In this document: one piece after another, positions 43,689 through 53,316 of the stretch
Layout: each line of letters starts with the position of its first letter
How positions within the stretch are numbered: position 1 is the first letter of the stretch
Program-made: the position numbers and the translations under genes
Source: Rubripirellula lacrimiformis
GTDB taxonomy: Bacteria > Planctomycetota > Planctomycetia > Pirellulales > Pirellulaceae
Assembly: GCF_007741535.1 (NCBI RefSeq)
Contig: NZ_CP036525.1
Span: forward strand, 992,001 to 1,056,000
Length of the DNA: 64,000 bases
Direction: 5' to 3'
The notes under the pieces: model-generated
What the model was told of the DNA's origin: nothing
Seen by the model: only the letters and a program-made list of their open reading frames with translations
The model's database searches: none

Positions 43689-43950
43689 TCGAAAGGCTCC
43701 ATTGAAAACGGTTGATCGACCATCGATTTCAACACGAACGGTTCGCGCTGACGTGGTAGATTGGTGAATGCTACGGAGCCTCGATGAAGCCCAGCTGAAG
43801 CGAATCTAAATTCTGCTTTGTGTTCACGGGCGTCCTTGCTTCAGATCCCGATGCCACGGATTTACTCTCAAATGCCGGAGCGGACGTCGACTGGAATCTA
43901 GATTCCTTCGCCCAGCTTTGGGAAGTGCTGCTAAAGGAGGTTTGACCGCT

Positions 43951-45036
43951 TTGTTTCCCTATCGCGAATTGATTGAATCGTCGTCGCGTCTTGCAGACGT
44001 GGAACTGTTGGTGGAGGTGAATCAACACTGCATCGCCGATGCCAACGTTCTGCTGGAACGCATCGATCCGGTGTTGGAGGCAACTCGGGAAATTGCGTTG
44101 CAAGAATGTGAAGTCCCCGTCGAGTTCAAGCCGGACTTCTTTTCGCACCACTCCGATGACGTACTAAAGCTAAACAAGCTATCCAGCGCGGTGCGTTTTG
44201 CCTCTGACGTTGCGGCTTTCAACGGAGATTTCGACAAGGCCGCTCTATACGGGATCGTTCATCTGGACCTGGCGAATGCCACACGCCGCGGCGGGCTGAT
44301 CGTCGACCATCTCGTAGCGGTTGCCATTTCCGACCGGGGCGTTAACGCCTTGCGATCACTTCGCAACCGCTTTGATGAGGGTGTCCGCGGAAATTTGTTG
44401 GCGGCACTGAGTCGCCATGAACGTGAGCGCGAAGCTCACAGTGAGATCGTGGCTCGAGACGCAAAGTGGGAAGCGGAGTCAGGGTGCGAGGACGATGGCA
44501 ACGAGCTGTCCGAAGACGATTTGTTTGATCCCGACAGCGAGCTGTCGATTGAGCAGCAAAGGGACCTGGTTCAGTTTATCAAGGCCTTCGGGAACCGGCC
44601 GGAAGCAGAGATGCAAGCTATTTATGCTGATCTGGACCGCAGAGCGTTGGCAATGACGCGTCTCTTGTCCGTTGATTTGGCAATCCGATCGTGGAAAGAT
44701 CGTACTGGGCACTACCCGCATTCGATTCGGGAACTTGAACCTGACATTCTTTCCTCGGTGCCACGGGACCCATTCACGGATGGCGACTTCATTTACCGCC
44801 GGTCAGAAGACTCGTTTGAACTGTATAGCACAGGACCGGATAAAACGGATTCCGGCGGACAATTTGGTTGCTGGTTGGCTGTCGCTAGTGGCGGGTACGA
44901 TTTGTGCCTTGATGCCTTCGACTGCTGCTTGGACTGCTGTGCTGTCGAATCTGGTCCCGGTTTGATCCGCCGACTATGGTCGCGATTGTGGTCTTGGCGG
45001 CGACTGGATTTCGTCAACAACGCAGCCGAACAATGA
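43951..45036 (+). CDS. Hypothetical protein with pseudopilin-like C-terminal segment
   Basis: About 361 residues from a TTG at 43951, chosen because AGGAGG (43935-43940) lies ten bases upstream; an in-frame TTG at 43918 is the alternative. The N-terminal 240 residues are helical and unrecognised. The part RLLSVDLAIRSWKDRTGHYPHSIRELEPDILSSVPRDPFTDGDFIYRR is the globular signature of type II secretion pseudopilins (GspG-like) as found in many planctomycete proteins, without the pilin N terminus. A Cys-rich tail (CLDAFDCCLDCC) near the end is unusual. No function assigned. The preceding frame (about 43820-43943) ends at the same Shine-Dalgarno and could be a decayed upstream coding piece. Confidence 0.6.
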   Translation: MFPYRELIESSSRLADVELLVEVNQHCIADANVLLERIDPVLEATREIALQECEVPVEFKPDFFSHHSDDVLKLNKLSSAVRFASDVAAFNGDFDKAALYGIVHLDLANATRRGGLIVDHLVAVAISDRGVNALRSLRNRFDEGVRGNLLAALSRHEREREAHSEIVARDAKWEAESGCEDDGNELSEDDLFDPDSELSIEQQRDLVQFIKAFGNRPEAEMQAIYADLDRRALAMTRLLSVDLAIRSWKDRTGHYPHSIRELEPDILSSVPRDPFTDGDFIYRRSEDSFELYSTGPDKTDSGGQFGCWLAVASGGYDLCLDAFDCCLDCCAVESGPGLIRRLWSRLWSWRRLDFVNNAAEQ

Positions 45037-45253
45037 CCTGCACGGGATGACGGCTTGCGGCGTGTGCTGAAATGGACCAGCTACTTTCGGTTCCCGTGAT
45101 GTCGAACGTTCGTTGGATGTCGTGAACGTGATCGTTTCCTTATCCATGACGACGTATCCTTACCGAAAGGCACCCCTCGACGTACGCACCTATCGAGTTG
45201 TTCCCGCTCGAGTCAACTAAAACGGTACCATTCGCTCCTGACCCGTTCTTCTT

Positions 45254-47482
45254 TTAGGGTTGCACGCACCACTGAACGAGCGTCTTGAGATCGATGTCCT
45301 GGGTCTCGATGTCCTGGGTCTCGATTCGAAATTGATTCTTGGCATGCTGCTTCACAAAGCCGAGCGATGAATTAATTTGTTCTTTCGTCGCTGGGATTCG
45401 CATGTGGGTCCTGGGCTGGGATAGAGCAACACGTCGAGGCGCTAGACTGGCCAGCAAATCGGGCAGGTCGTAGGCGGTCAGCGCCCCGGCTACCAGCGAG
45501 TTGGCGTTCACGTCGTAATGCGGGTGGCTGATAACGCTCTGGTAATCCAGCAGGGAATCCGCCAGCACCAGCCACTGGAACTCTTGTTCCAACGCCGCCG
45601 CAAGCAGCATCGCTGGCCCCACGTCGCCGCGGGCGACGGCCCCAATGTCGTCCGGCTTCACATCGTCTCGATCTTGCAAGAACTTCAACACTCGGACTGC
45701 ATCCCCGGCGTTGATCCCCGCCACGCTCCGCCCGGACATCAGGGCGTTGAAGAACGGTTGGACTGGCGCGTGCCCCTGCGTGAACTTGTAGCTCGTTTCG
45801 CCATAGCCCAGCAGGTCTGGTGCCGCGACGACGTGACCGCTTCGTACCAAAGCTTCGATCGTTCCGCCCACGACCGCATCGGCGGCCTTGCCCTTTTCGT
45901 GTGCATAGACAATCGCCGGCCACCTCGTCGCCGGTGTGGTGGAGGTGTCCGGAACAAACACCAGCGTCGGGATGATCGTCTGACCTTCGCCGTGCAATCC
46001 CCATTTTTCGACTCGGTAGCCATCCCGTTGGTACTGTCCACGAAACACGGGGGCCGGCCTCTGTTCGGGCTTTCGGTAGCCGGACAATTGTTCCGCTGCT
46101 AGCACGGCTTGCGGGAGGTGCTGGGACAAAGCTTGACGGTCATCCTGCAGTTTCTTCAGCAGCGGCTTGGCCTCCTGCAGGTTCAGGCTGAATACGGTCT
46201 CGCTCTGAAACGACGTCGAAACTTGTCCCGTCTCCGTCACTCTCAGCTGCTGCTGCGTCAGAAACGGGTAGGCATGTTCCTTGTCGCTACCAGGCAGATC
46301 CAAGGACCTTTGAAAGAACGCATACGTGGCTTCGTTGTTCGGTTGAGTGAAGCCGTGTTCGTAGTCGTCTTCGATCTGGTTGAAATGCTGGGGGTAACCG
46401 AGGGTTTCAAACACCTGGCGCACTTCGTCTGCCGTTTCCCGCGCGCCTTGGATGCTGAAGAAATCCCGCGTGGTCGTCACCTGAAGGGTGGGTCGGGGCG
46501 CTCGCACTTCCAGCAGATCCGCATGGTCGATGCCCAGCAGCGGCCCATGATAAAAAACCTGTTCCGCGTCCTGGGGGCCGATGGACCCCAGCAGCCGACT
46601 GGTGCTGGTGATAAATCCGGTGGGTGCCGCGGCGAGGACACGTTGGTCGACTGCACCGACGTAGCTGCTCTGTGTGCCCCCGCCCGACAGACCTGTCGCG
46701 CCGATTCGATTGGGATCGACCTCGGGGCGGGTCAACAAATAATCAATCGCTCGAATCCCATCCCATGTGAAGTAACGGGCCAAGGATTGTCCGGTCAGAA
46801 AACACTGGACCCCGACATGGGAGTGTTCTTTGGTCGCGGAACCGACGATCGACTTTCCTTGCTGGGAATCAAAGTACTGCAATCGTTCACCCTGTCCGAG
46901 CGGGTCGATGGTGAACACCACGAACCCTTTCTGGACGAGATTCAGAATCACGTTTTGGTAAATGTCTCGACGGAACGCCTGGCCCGAATGTCCAATCACA
47001 TCCAGGATCGCTGGACCACGACCGGAGTGTCCCTCGGGTACGGAGTGTCCCTCGGGGACAAAGAGCGCCCCCGTCACGAAGAAGTTTGGCATCGATTCGA
47101 AAACGATCTTCTCCACGCGGTAGCCATCCCGGTGCAGGACTCCGGTGACGCGTGGACGCAGGGGGGATCGCGCGGGCCAAGGGCCAAGGATTTGATCGAG
47201 TGTTTCGCGGACCTTGGCCTGCCGTTGTTGCCAGTCTTCGGCGGTCTTCAATTCGTCGATCTCAGCTTCACGCGTCGCCAGGCAGTCGCGGGTCAGTGCA
47301 TTCAGATGATGCACCAGCATCAAACCTGGGTCGCTCCAATCGATCCAGCTGGGGCCGCTGGGGTTGCCGTCGTCCAGGACGGACCAGTTCTCTACAACGG
47401 GAGGGCCCTCCGCAGTCGCCTCCGCAGCCAACAGTACAGTGACAGACAGCAGCAACAGTAGCAGATGATGTGTCTTGAGCAT
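45254..47482 (-). CDS. Exported two-domain alpha/beta hydrolase (esterase)
   Basis: 742 residues with a signal peptide (about 1-24). The first alpha/beta-hydrolase domain (about 100-400) resembles acetyl xylan esterase or dienelactone-hydrolase-like enzymes. Its nucleophile is Ser266 in GLSGGG, the acid is probably Asp in TTTRDFF, and the His is in EDDYEHGF. The second domain (about 480-730; FVPDTSTTPATRWPAIVYAHE, then DLLGYGETSY) has the same fold but no GxSxG: the elbow reads GAVARGDVG, so it is probably not catalytic. Two in-frame micro-duplications are present, VPEGHS twice and IETQD twice. Four bases separate it from the upstream nucleoside hydrolase gene. Confidence 0.85.
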   Translation of the reverse strand: MLKTHHLLLLLLSVTVLLAAEATAEGPPVVENWSVLDDGNPSGPSWIDWSDPGLMLVHHLNALTRDCLATREAEIDELKTAEDWQQRQAKVRETLDQILGPWPARSPLRPRVTGVLHRDGYRVEKIVFESMPNFFVTGALFVPEGHSVPEGHSGRGPAILDVIGHSGQAFRRDIYQNVILNLVQKGFVVFTIDPLGQGERLQYFDSQQGKSIVGSATKEHSHVGVQCFLTGQSLARYFTWDGIRAIDYLLTRPEVDPNRIGATGLSGGGTQSSYVGAVDQRVLAAAPTGFITSTSRLLGSIGPQDAEQVFYHGPLLGIDHADLLEVRAPRPTLQVTTTRDFFSIQGARETADEVRQVFETLGYPQHFNQIEDDYEHGFTQPNNEATYAFFQRSLDLPGSDKEHAYPFLTQQQLRVTETGQVSTSFQSETVFSLNLQEAKPLLKKLQDDRQALSQHLPQAVLAAEQLSGYRKPEQRPAPVFRGQYQRDGYRVEKWGLHGEGQTIIPTLVFVPDTSTTPATRWPAIVYAHEKGKAADAVVGGTIEALVRSGHVVAAPDLLGYGETSYKFTQGHAPVQPFFNALMSGRSVAGINAGDAVRVLKFLQDRDDVKPDDIGAVARGDVGPAMLLAAALEQEFQWLVLADSLLDYQSVISHPHYDVNANSLVAGALTAYDLPDLLASLAPRRVALSQPRTHMRIPATKEQINSSLGFVKQHAKNQFRIETQDIETQDIDLKTLVQWCVQP

Positions 47483-47486
47483 CGGG

Positions 47487-48503
47487 TTACCTGGACTCCT
47501 CTGAACGGGGTGGCGGGCCGCTGGGGTGCAACATCAAACGATCAATTTCGGCCGTTAGGGCTTCACGTTGACTCTCGATGACTTGCACCAAGCGATGGTC
47601 ATCTGGGGCATCATCGACCCAGCGGTTGGTTCCATTTGGAAAGATGTGGTTGCCGCCCTGTTGGGTTACTTTCCAGTACGCGGCATCCGGTCGAACGGCA
47701 AACAACAATGTGGTTTGATCCCAACTGGGGCGGGTCAGTTTGTCGCCCAAAAACAAGTCGTAGGCCACTCGCAGCGGGTGGGACGAGGGCAACTGTGTCC
47801 GCTGACTTCCCGTTCCCATTTTTTCGCCATCGCCACTGAAGTAAATCACGCTAGGCCATTCGTTAGCGACGCGGACGGCTGAATCGGGATCGGGTTTGAA
47901 GTTCCCGTATACATTGGGATCAAGGTGCTCCGGATACCGGCCGCCCATCACCACCAGTCGCTCCACTTTCTGTTGGATCAGTTCCCGTCCCGACAGCGGG
48001 CTGATGGGATCGGGACCGGATTGCAACAGGTCCGCCGCATTGGTCAGATAGCCGACCGTCACGATCCGCACCGAGTGATCGGCTGCCGCAGCGAGTGCGC
48101 GGCGCAGCACGTCAACGGCGGCGGGGGCGTCCGCATTGGTTTTAAAGCGAGAGGGGAACTGGCTGGCAATCTGAGATGCATACCGTGACCCTCGGTTGAC
48201 GCTCGCACCCTCGCGATTGGGAACACCAAGCGGCAACGTGCCGCGACCATAGTATTGGTTCAACGCATCCAAGCAGGGTGCCGAATGTTCGTAATTGGAA
48301 CTGACGGTCGTTGCCAGGATTTCGATCTCGCCGCCGTCGGCGAGCGCGTGCAGGCAGGCCACTGTGCCCACGTCGTCGCAATCCGTGTCGATGTCGGTGT
48401 CGAAAATCAAAGGGATCGGTAACTCGTCGGAGGCCTGAACGGATTGGGCCACTGCGCCTGGCAGCAATCCGATGGCGAACAACAGAAGGGAACGAAGCCA
48501 CAT
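47487..48503 (-). CDS. Exported nucleoside hydrolase-family protein
   Basis: 338 residues with a signal peptide (about 1-24). The inosine-uridine nucleoside hydrolase signature is IFDTDIDTDCDD (residues 33-44), which supplies the Asp cluster that binds calcium and the ribose. It continues with ILATTVSSNYEHS, IVTVGYLTNAADLL and VVMGGRYPEH, all family-like. The C-terminal Asp ligand is probably the D of RPSWDQTT. The signal peptide makes it an exported member, as in other planctomycetes. It is transcribed before the two-domain esterase, with four bases between the genes; co-transcription is likely. Confidence 0.85.
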   Translation of the reverse strand: MWLRSLLLFAIGLLPGAVAQSVQASDELPIPLIFDTDIDTDCDDVGTVACLHALADGGEIEILATTVSSNYEHSAPCLDALNQYYGRGTLPLGVPNREGASVNRGSRYASQIASQFPSRFKTNADAPAAVDVLRRALAAAADHSVRIVTVGYLTNAADLLQSGPDPISPLSGRELIQQKVERLVVMGGRYPEHLDPNVYGNFKPDPDSAVRVANEWPSVIYFSGDGEKMGTGSQRTQLPSSHPLRVAYDLFLGDKLTRPSWDQTTLLFAVRPDAAYWKVTQQGGNHIFPNGTNRWVDDAPDDHRLVQVIESQREALTAEIDRLMLHPSGPPPRSEESR

Positions 48504-48904
48504 TCAGGTAGTCTCGAAGGGGGAGGGCAAAAAAGAGGGGAGGAGCAGTGTAACGGGTCAGCCGGTTGCGGACAAAAAAAGGGGGGAACAGGCTTTTTGG
48601 CGCTCATTGAAAATGGCCGTCGCTTTGGATCAGAAAACTCTTGGAATCAGCATCTTTGTGAAAAGGGGGACTCGATCGTTCTACTGATTGAGAGCGTGAG
48701 AAAGGTGACCAGCAACATTGGCTCGTGAAGGCCTCGGCACGACCCGCACCCTTTTTTGATGCGTTGGACCGCAGCCATCTTGTCCAATCCAATTTTGGGG
48801 CTTGCCAAGGATTTTGGAAATGTTGGTTACAATGGGGCCATCGTCTGGGCTGTTCTGGCCTGTTGATTTGACGCTGCCGCGATTCGCTTATCCATCAAGA
48901 ATGC
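48504..48904. other. Divergent intergenic region
   Basis: Lies between the nucleoside hydrolase gene (minus) and the GH16 gene (plus). A TTACAAT-like -10 candidate at about 48826-48832 precedes the GH16 start, but no well-spaced -35 box is clear. Short frames on the plus strand (48444-48728) have no features. Confidence 0.35.
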
Positions 48905-50344
48905 ATGTTCGACTTTCGATCCAAGGTTTCTGTCCATCTGTCGAGTTTGATTCTTGTTGCGATGGGGGGACTGCTTGCTGAGGATCTGAATGCGCAATCG
49001 GTTGTCATTCAGGGTGATCCTGTCGCGGCGACGGCGGGTGAGGCCGTGTCGGTTACGGTCCAGTATCAGGCCAAGGTCGACGGGTTGATCCAACTGCAGC
49101 TCTTTGACACCGATTGGAAACGTGCGGTCGAGGCGACCGAAAAGGTTTCAGCGGGCGATGGGACCAAGACTTTTGATTTGACGGTTCCCGCGGGCACTAC
49201 GGCCGGAGATGGTTATCTGTGGCAGGCGTTGTTGTACGATGCGGGATGGAAAAAACAGGCCGAGGTGGTGCGGCAGGGCGTGGCGGTCGCCGCCGGCAAA
49301 ACGTCGGGAACCCAACCAGCGATGCCCGCGACCGATGCGAAGACATCCACGCCCAAACCGAAGGTGAGCTCCGCGCCCGTCGCGGCTGATCCCACCGGGA
49401 AGATCCGAGGGGAGGTCACCTCGGATCAGGCATCGCAGTGGGTGCCAGCCGGAGATTGGGAACTGGATTGGGCGGACGAATTTTCGGGGAAGGGGATGCC
49501 CGACAAATGGTTTCCGTTGCTGGGGTACAACCCACCGGAGTTCCAGGCGAACACGAGCAAGGGGATCCGTTGGAGCGGCAGTACCGAAGAATCCGCGTGG
49601 ATGTACAGCACCAAAACTGGCAACCACGTTCTGGACGGAAAGGGCAACTTGGTGCTGCGAATTGTGGCCGACAAGACAGACACGAACGAACATGGGCCGA
49701 AAGTCAATTCAGCTTACTTGTTGACGGGCTATCCCGAGGTCTGGGACAGTTCGGAACCAAACAATGCCAAGTGGGGTGGCAAGTTCGTCAGCGCCAAAGA
49801 TGGTCCGCTTTATATCTGTGCCAATGTCCGCACCGACCAGGTGGTCGGCTATTCAACCTGGTTCGCTTTCTGGTTGTTCACGGAGACTCGCGCCTACAAC
49901 GGCAAACCGGCGGATGGAGCCGAGGTCGACATTGTCGAGATCGTCAAAGGCCAACCGCCCTACATGTCGCAGGTATTCAACGTCGCCAATCACTGGAGCA
50001 AAAGTGGCGGTTCGGAGTCCAAGCAGTTTAATGCTGCGTCACGTCCGCGGCCGGAATCCTATGTCGACGTGAACGATGGTGAGTTCCATCAGTATGGGTT
50101 GGAGTGGTCGACGGATTCGATGAAATGTTACGTGGACGGAAAGTTGTATTACACGTTCACCGAGAATATTCCCACCGATCCGGTCGACATGATGGTGTTG
50201 TTGACGTTGGAGTTTCAGCCAAATTCGTGGGATCCCAATCAAGGGGATGGCAGAACAGAGGGGCCGTTTGTATCGGACACGCCGAAGCAACGGGAAATGT
50301 CACGCGCGATCGTGGACTACGTACGAGTGTTCAAAAAGAAGTGA
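48905..50344 (+). CDS. Secreted GH16-family glycosidase
   Basis: 479 residues with a signal peptide (about 1-31). A beta-sandwich domain (32-125; VSVTVQYQAKVDGLIQLQLF) and a Thr/Pro/Ala-rich linker (about 126-170) precede the catalytic GH16 jelly roll (about 180-479). The nucleophile and acid/base motif is E340-V-D-I-V-E345 (ExDxxE). The typical ELDWADEFSGKGMPDKWF opening and FHQYGLEWSTDSMKCYVDGKL segment are also present. GH16 enzymes cleave beta-1,3/1,4-glucans, agarose, carrageenan or porphyran; the subfamily cannot be set by eye. The context of marine-type sulfatases downstream fits an algal galactan substrate, which is inference. Confidence 0.9.
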   Translation: MFDFRSKVSVHLSSLILVAMGGLLAEDLNAQSVVIQGDPVAATAGEAVSVTVQYQAKVDGLIQLQLFDTDWKRAVEATEKVSAGDGTKTFDLTVPAGTTAGDGYLWQALLYDAGWKKQAEVVRQGVAVAAGKTSGTQPAMPATDAKTSTPKPKVSSAPVAADPTGKIRGEVTSDQASQWVPAGDWELDWADEFSGKGMPDKWFPLLGYNPPEFQANTSKGIRWSGSTEESAWMYSTKTGNHVLDGKGNLVLRIVADKTDTNEHGPKVNSAYLLTGYPEVWDSSEPNNAKWGGKFVSAKDGPLYICANVRTDQVVGYSTWFAFWLFTETRAYNGKPADGAEVDIVEIVKGQPPYMSQVFNVANHWSKSGGSESKQFNAASRPRPESYVDVNDGEFHQYGLEWSTDSMKCYVDGKLYYTFTENIPTDPVDMMVLLTLEFQPNSWDPNQGDGRTEGPFVSDTPKQREMSRAIVDYVRVFKKK

Positions 50345-50430
50345 CGCAATCCAGCCAGGCATCCAGCGACCTGCCGTTGTCGTTGTCGTTGACCGCTGCA
50401 GGTGCTGGATTGACTCGGTTGCGTTTCAGG

Positions 50431-51024
50431 TCAGTTGCTTTTGAGTGAACGGATTCGAATCGAGCAGTAGATGGCGACGACGCCAAACAGGATGGCGAAA
50501 CCGCCACTGATGCGAATCAGCAGGCTGGCCGACAGCAGCGGCACGAGCGCCAGCGCGACACCGAACAGGACCGAGAAGACGCCATCCAGGATCATCCACC
50601 CCTCGCCTTCGATCGCTTTGCGTTCGCGAATCGCAACGATGATCTCCAACACGCCACTGACGACGGATAGTCCGGCGATCACCAAGACGACCGTCATCGC
50701 CGCGATCGCCCCAAACAGGGCGGGGTGTCCGGCCGCGAATGCTCCGGCAATGATCGCCAGCACGCCTCGCAGGATCGTCCAGGTGCGCGACTGCGTCCAG
50801 CCAGCAACGCCCGCTAGAATCGCCAGGATGCCGTCCGCGATCAAGAAACAGCCGACGACGAATGCCCAAGTCAGCAGTGTTAGTCCAGGGTTTAGCAATG
50901 CGTACAGGCCGATGATGATCAGCAGGATGCCCCGCAGCAGCAGGGCCCACCAATTGGCCGCAATGACGTTCAGGATGGGAGTGTCGCTTGGCGACGTGGC
51001 GGGTGGCGTGGTGGTTTCTGACAT
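50431..51024 (-). CDS. HdeD/DUF308-family membrane protein
   Basis: 197 residues with six predicted transmembrane helices in pairs (WALLLRGILLIIIGLYALL, LTWAFVVGCFLIADGILAIL and so on), the pattern of HdeD-like (DUF308) proteins, whose role in acid tolerance was described in Escherichia coli and whose mechanism is unclear. The Met at 51024 is preferred. The open frame continues upstream to 51282 through the tandem repeats, but those 86 residues are repeat translation. Convergent with the GH16 gene, 86 bases apart. Confidence 0.85.
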   Translation of the reverse strand: MSETTTPPATSPSDTPILNVIAANWWALLLRGILLIIIGLYALLNPGLTLLTWAFVVGCFLIADGILAILAGVAGWTQSRTWTILRGVLAIIAGAFAAGHPALFGAIAAMTVVLVIAGLSVVSGVLEIIVAIRERKAIEGEGWMILDGVFSVLFGVALALVPLLSASLLIRISGGFAILFGVVAIYCSIRIRSLKSN

Positions 51025-51120
51025 CTTGCCGAGGCTCGTTCGAAGTGATGGTGGAAGTGATGGTGGAAGCTGGCAGTGGATTCTACCGCATGGTTCCGCT
51101 GCCGCATCGGGCGGTGGGTG

Positions 51121-51795
51121 CGATCGGTGTTTGGGTCGTTTAACCGCGTGGGCAACGCCCCGTGCGTGGGCGTGATGAAACGCGTGGCCCGCTGGGCGCA
51201 CGGTGAAACGATGGTGGGGATGCCGCCATGAGGTTTGGCGGTGGGTGCGAACGGCGTCTGGATCGTTTGACCGCGTGGGCAACGCCCCGTGCGTGGGCGT
51301 GGTGAAACGCGTGGCCCGCTGGGCGCACGGTTAAACGATGGTGGGGAAACACCATGGGGTTTGGCGGTGGGTGCGATCGGTGTTTGGGGCGTTTAACCGC
51401 GTGGGCAACTCCCCGTGCGTGGGCGTGGTGAAACGCGTGGCCCTCTGGGCACACGGTGAAACGATGGTGGGGATGCCGCCATGAGGTTTGGCGGTGGGGT
51501 GCGATCGGCGTCTGGATCGTTTAACCGCGTGGGCAACGCCCCGTGCGTGGGCGTGATGAAACGCGTGGCCCGCTGGGCGCACGGTGAAACGATGGTGGGG
51601 ATGCACCGTGGGAGGTTTGGCAGTGGGGTGCGATCGGTGTCTGGGGCGTTTAACCGCGTGGGCAACGCCCCGTGCGTGGGCGTGGTGAAACGCGTGGCCC
51701 GCTGGGCACACGGTTAAACGATGGTGGGGATGCACCATGAGGTTTGGCGGTGGGTGCGAACGGCGTCTGGATCGTTTAACCGCGTGGGCAACGCC
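51121..51795. repeat. 127-bp tandem repeat array, left part
   Basis: Units start with CGTTTRACCGCGTGGGCAAC at about 51137, 51264, 51390, 51518, 51647 and 51773, a spacing of 126-129 bases. The sequence aligns with the 111-bp repeat at 38468-40075 when reverse complemented: both contain CGTTTAACCGC and a GGGCAACGCCC-type arm. The last unit is cut by the IS4 element at 51796. Open frames through the array are artefacts. Confidence 0.9.
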
Positions 51796-53316
51796 CTCTT
51801 TATCCTACACATCTATTTTAAGCCTTTGATTGCCAAATAGGCTTCGTGGTAGGCATGGGCTTTGAGCAGACCACGCCAGATGGTCGTCGAGCCTGGAGGT
51901 CCTTGCCCGTGTTGGTCTACGTAGCCACCTAGTTTGGCAATCACTCGACAAAAATCTTTCAGCGTCGGTGGGGTATCGCTGTGCAAAACACCGCCTTCAA
52001 CGACCGTCATCACCGCTTGCCAAAACGTCGCATCGTAGATCGCCCCGCAGCTTGCCTCCGGAGTGACACGCGAAGCGCTTTTAAGTTGCTCGACTCGGAA
52101 TGCCGTGATCATCAAGGCGGCCACAGCGTTCAAATATGCGTCAATACTTTGATACTTCAGCTTCTCTATCCTCATCCCGCTCTTGAGCGTCTTGAAAAAA
52201 ACCTCGATGTCCCAGCGCCTGCAGTATGCTGATAAAACTAGCTCGATCTGAGCCAAACTGGTCACCGCGAGTGAAGTAAAGAGTACCCAGTGGATCGGCT
52301 CGCACCCCACCGGAGGATCAAGCTCAACCGCTTCGACAACTTGAAGCTCCACGCGAGCAACCTTTCCGCCGGGACGCTGCGGGCCATGCACTTGAACCGT
52401 CTTCGCACGAACCGAGATCGTTGCCGTGCGGCCGTCGCGGTTGCTTCGGCGTTTGCGGCTTTCACCGCTAATTAACGACTTTCGTGGCGAAACACTGACT
52501 TCAAATTCGTGCGAAAAAGGGACTTCGGCAATCGCCTCGCTCAGCACCTTGGGTTGTTCAGCAGAGCCAAGATAGACTCGCCGATCCTGACATCCGCGGA
52601 TAACGAAATCATAGTTTTCGGCCAGATCATTGTTCTGGATGAGCAACTCGTAGATGTCTGATTCGCTGTCCGAGACGCCGATGTAATGAGTTTGAGGGTT
52701 TGCCAGAGCGATCTGTTCGCCGCTTTGCATCAGTTCAAGCCAACGAGCGCTTTCCTTTTCTTCAAACGCCATGGTCCTGATCTCGCGATCGCGTTGAGCT
52801 TTGCCCACGTTTTGGCGAATCGAGTCACGTGTCCAGATAAGTTGGTCAACGCAACCCAAGACGAGACCATCGAGAGTGACGGCATAAAGCGGATGCAGAA
52901 AGAATCCCCGCTTTTTTACGTCCTCCAGAGGCCCGGCACCGACGACTTGACGCGAAGGTTTGGTGAGATCGCAAACGGTGGTGTCCTGTGCCAGCACGAC
53001 GACATCGTACTTGGCTGACCGCTCCATCGTGGCTTGATTATGGGGCTGCAGAATTGCCATCCAGTTCACACTGGGGGTGTTGAAAAGCCGGTAAGTGGCA
53101 GTGAGGTCTGCAACTTCTCCGCACGCCGCCGGTGTCGAGGGCGCTACCTGATCGAACTGCTCAAGAATTCGCCTGAAGCGTTTACTTCGACGCTTGTCAC
53201 CCAGGTCCAAAGTCCGAGTCTCTTCCTCAATCCATCCTGGACACATCGAATCATCTCCGTCCCTTGAAGAAATGTCAGGGACGGAGTGTCTCAAGAAAGA
53301 TGTGTAGGATAAAGAG
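51796..53316 (-). mobile_element. IS4-family insertion sequence, complete
   Basis: 1521 bp, bounded by perfect 19-bp inverted repeats: CTCTTTATCCTACACATCT at 51796-51814 and its inverse at 53298-53316. A 10-bp direct repeat, GGGCAACGCC, flanks it at 51786-51795 and 53317-53326, which is the target-site duplication. Removing the element and one copy restores an intact repeat unit. It encodes a single full-length transposase (51813-53246) and appears recently inserted and potentially active. Confidence 0.95.
51813..53246 (-). CDS. IS4-family transposase
   Basis: 477 residues. The N-terminal DNA-binding part opens CPGWIEEETRTLDLGDKRR and TYRLFNTPSVNW. DDE residues: the first Asp in VVVLAQDTTVCDL, the second probably in ESDIYELL, and the Glu in the YREK motif (Tyr, Arg, Glu, Lys) of YCRRWDIEVFFKTLKSG, the hallmark of IS4 transposases such as Tn5. 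The start at 53246 has GGAG about eleven bases upstream. Longer readings to 53366 would begin outside the inverted repeat, in the flanking array. The gene is intact. Confidence 0.92.
   Translation of the reverse strand: MCPGWIEEETRTLDLGDKRRSKRFRRILEQFDQVAPSTPAACGEVADLTATYRLFNTPSVNWMAILQPHNQATMERSAKYDVVVLAQDTTVCDLTKPSRQVVGAGPLEDVKKRGFFLHPLYAVTLDGLVLGCVDQLIWTRDSIRQNVGKAQRDREIRTMAFEEKESARWLELMQSGEQIALANPQTHYIGVSDSESDIYELLIQNNDLAENYDFVIRGCQDRRVYLGSAEQPKVLSEAIAEVPFSHEFEVSVSPRKSLISGESRKRRSNRDGRTATISVRAKTVQVHGPQRPGGKVARVELQVVEAVELDPPVGCEPIHWVLFTSLAVTSLAQIELVLSAYCRRWDIEVFFKTLKSGMRIEKLKYQSIDAYLNAVAALMITAFRVEQLKSASRVTPEASCGAIYDATFWQAVMTVVEGGVLHSDTPPTLKDFCRVIAKLGGYVDQHGQGPPGSTTIWRGLLKAHAYHEAYLAIKGLK

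Noticed and set aside
46109-47461. 450-residue plus-strand frame opposite the esterase
   Set aside because: Antisense shadow of a well-supported alpha/beta hydrolase; high GC at third positions keeps it open.
50431-51282. Long form of the HdeD-like protein
   Set aside because: The 86 extra residues are encoded by the repeat array, and the Met at 51024 directly precedes the conserved membrane protein.
51331-51738. His/Ala-rich protein encoded across the 127-bp array
   Set aside because: Translation of a GC-rich tandem repeat; frames change between units because their lengths vary (126-129 bp).
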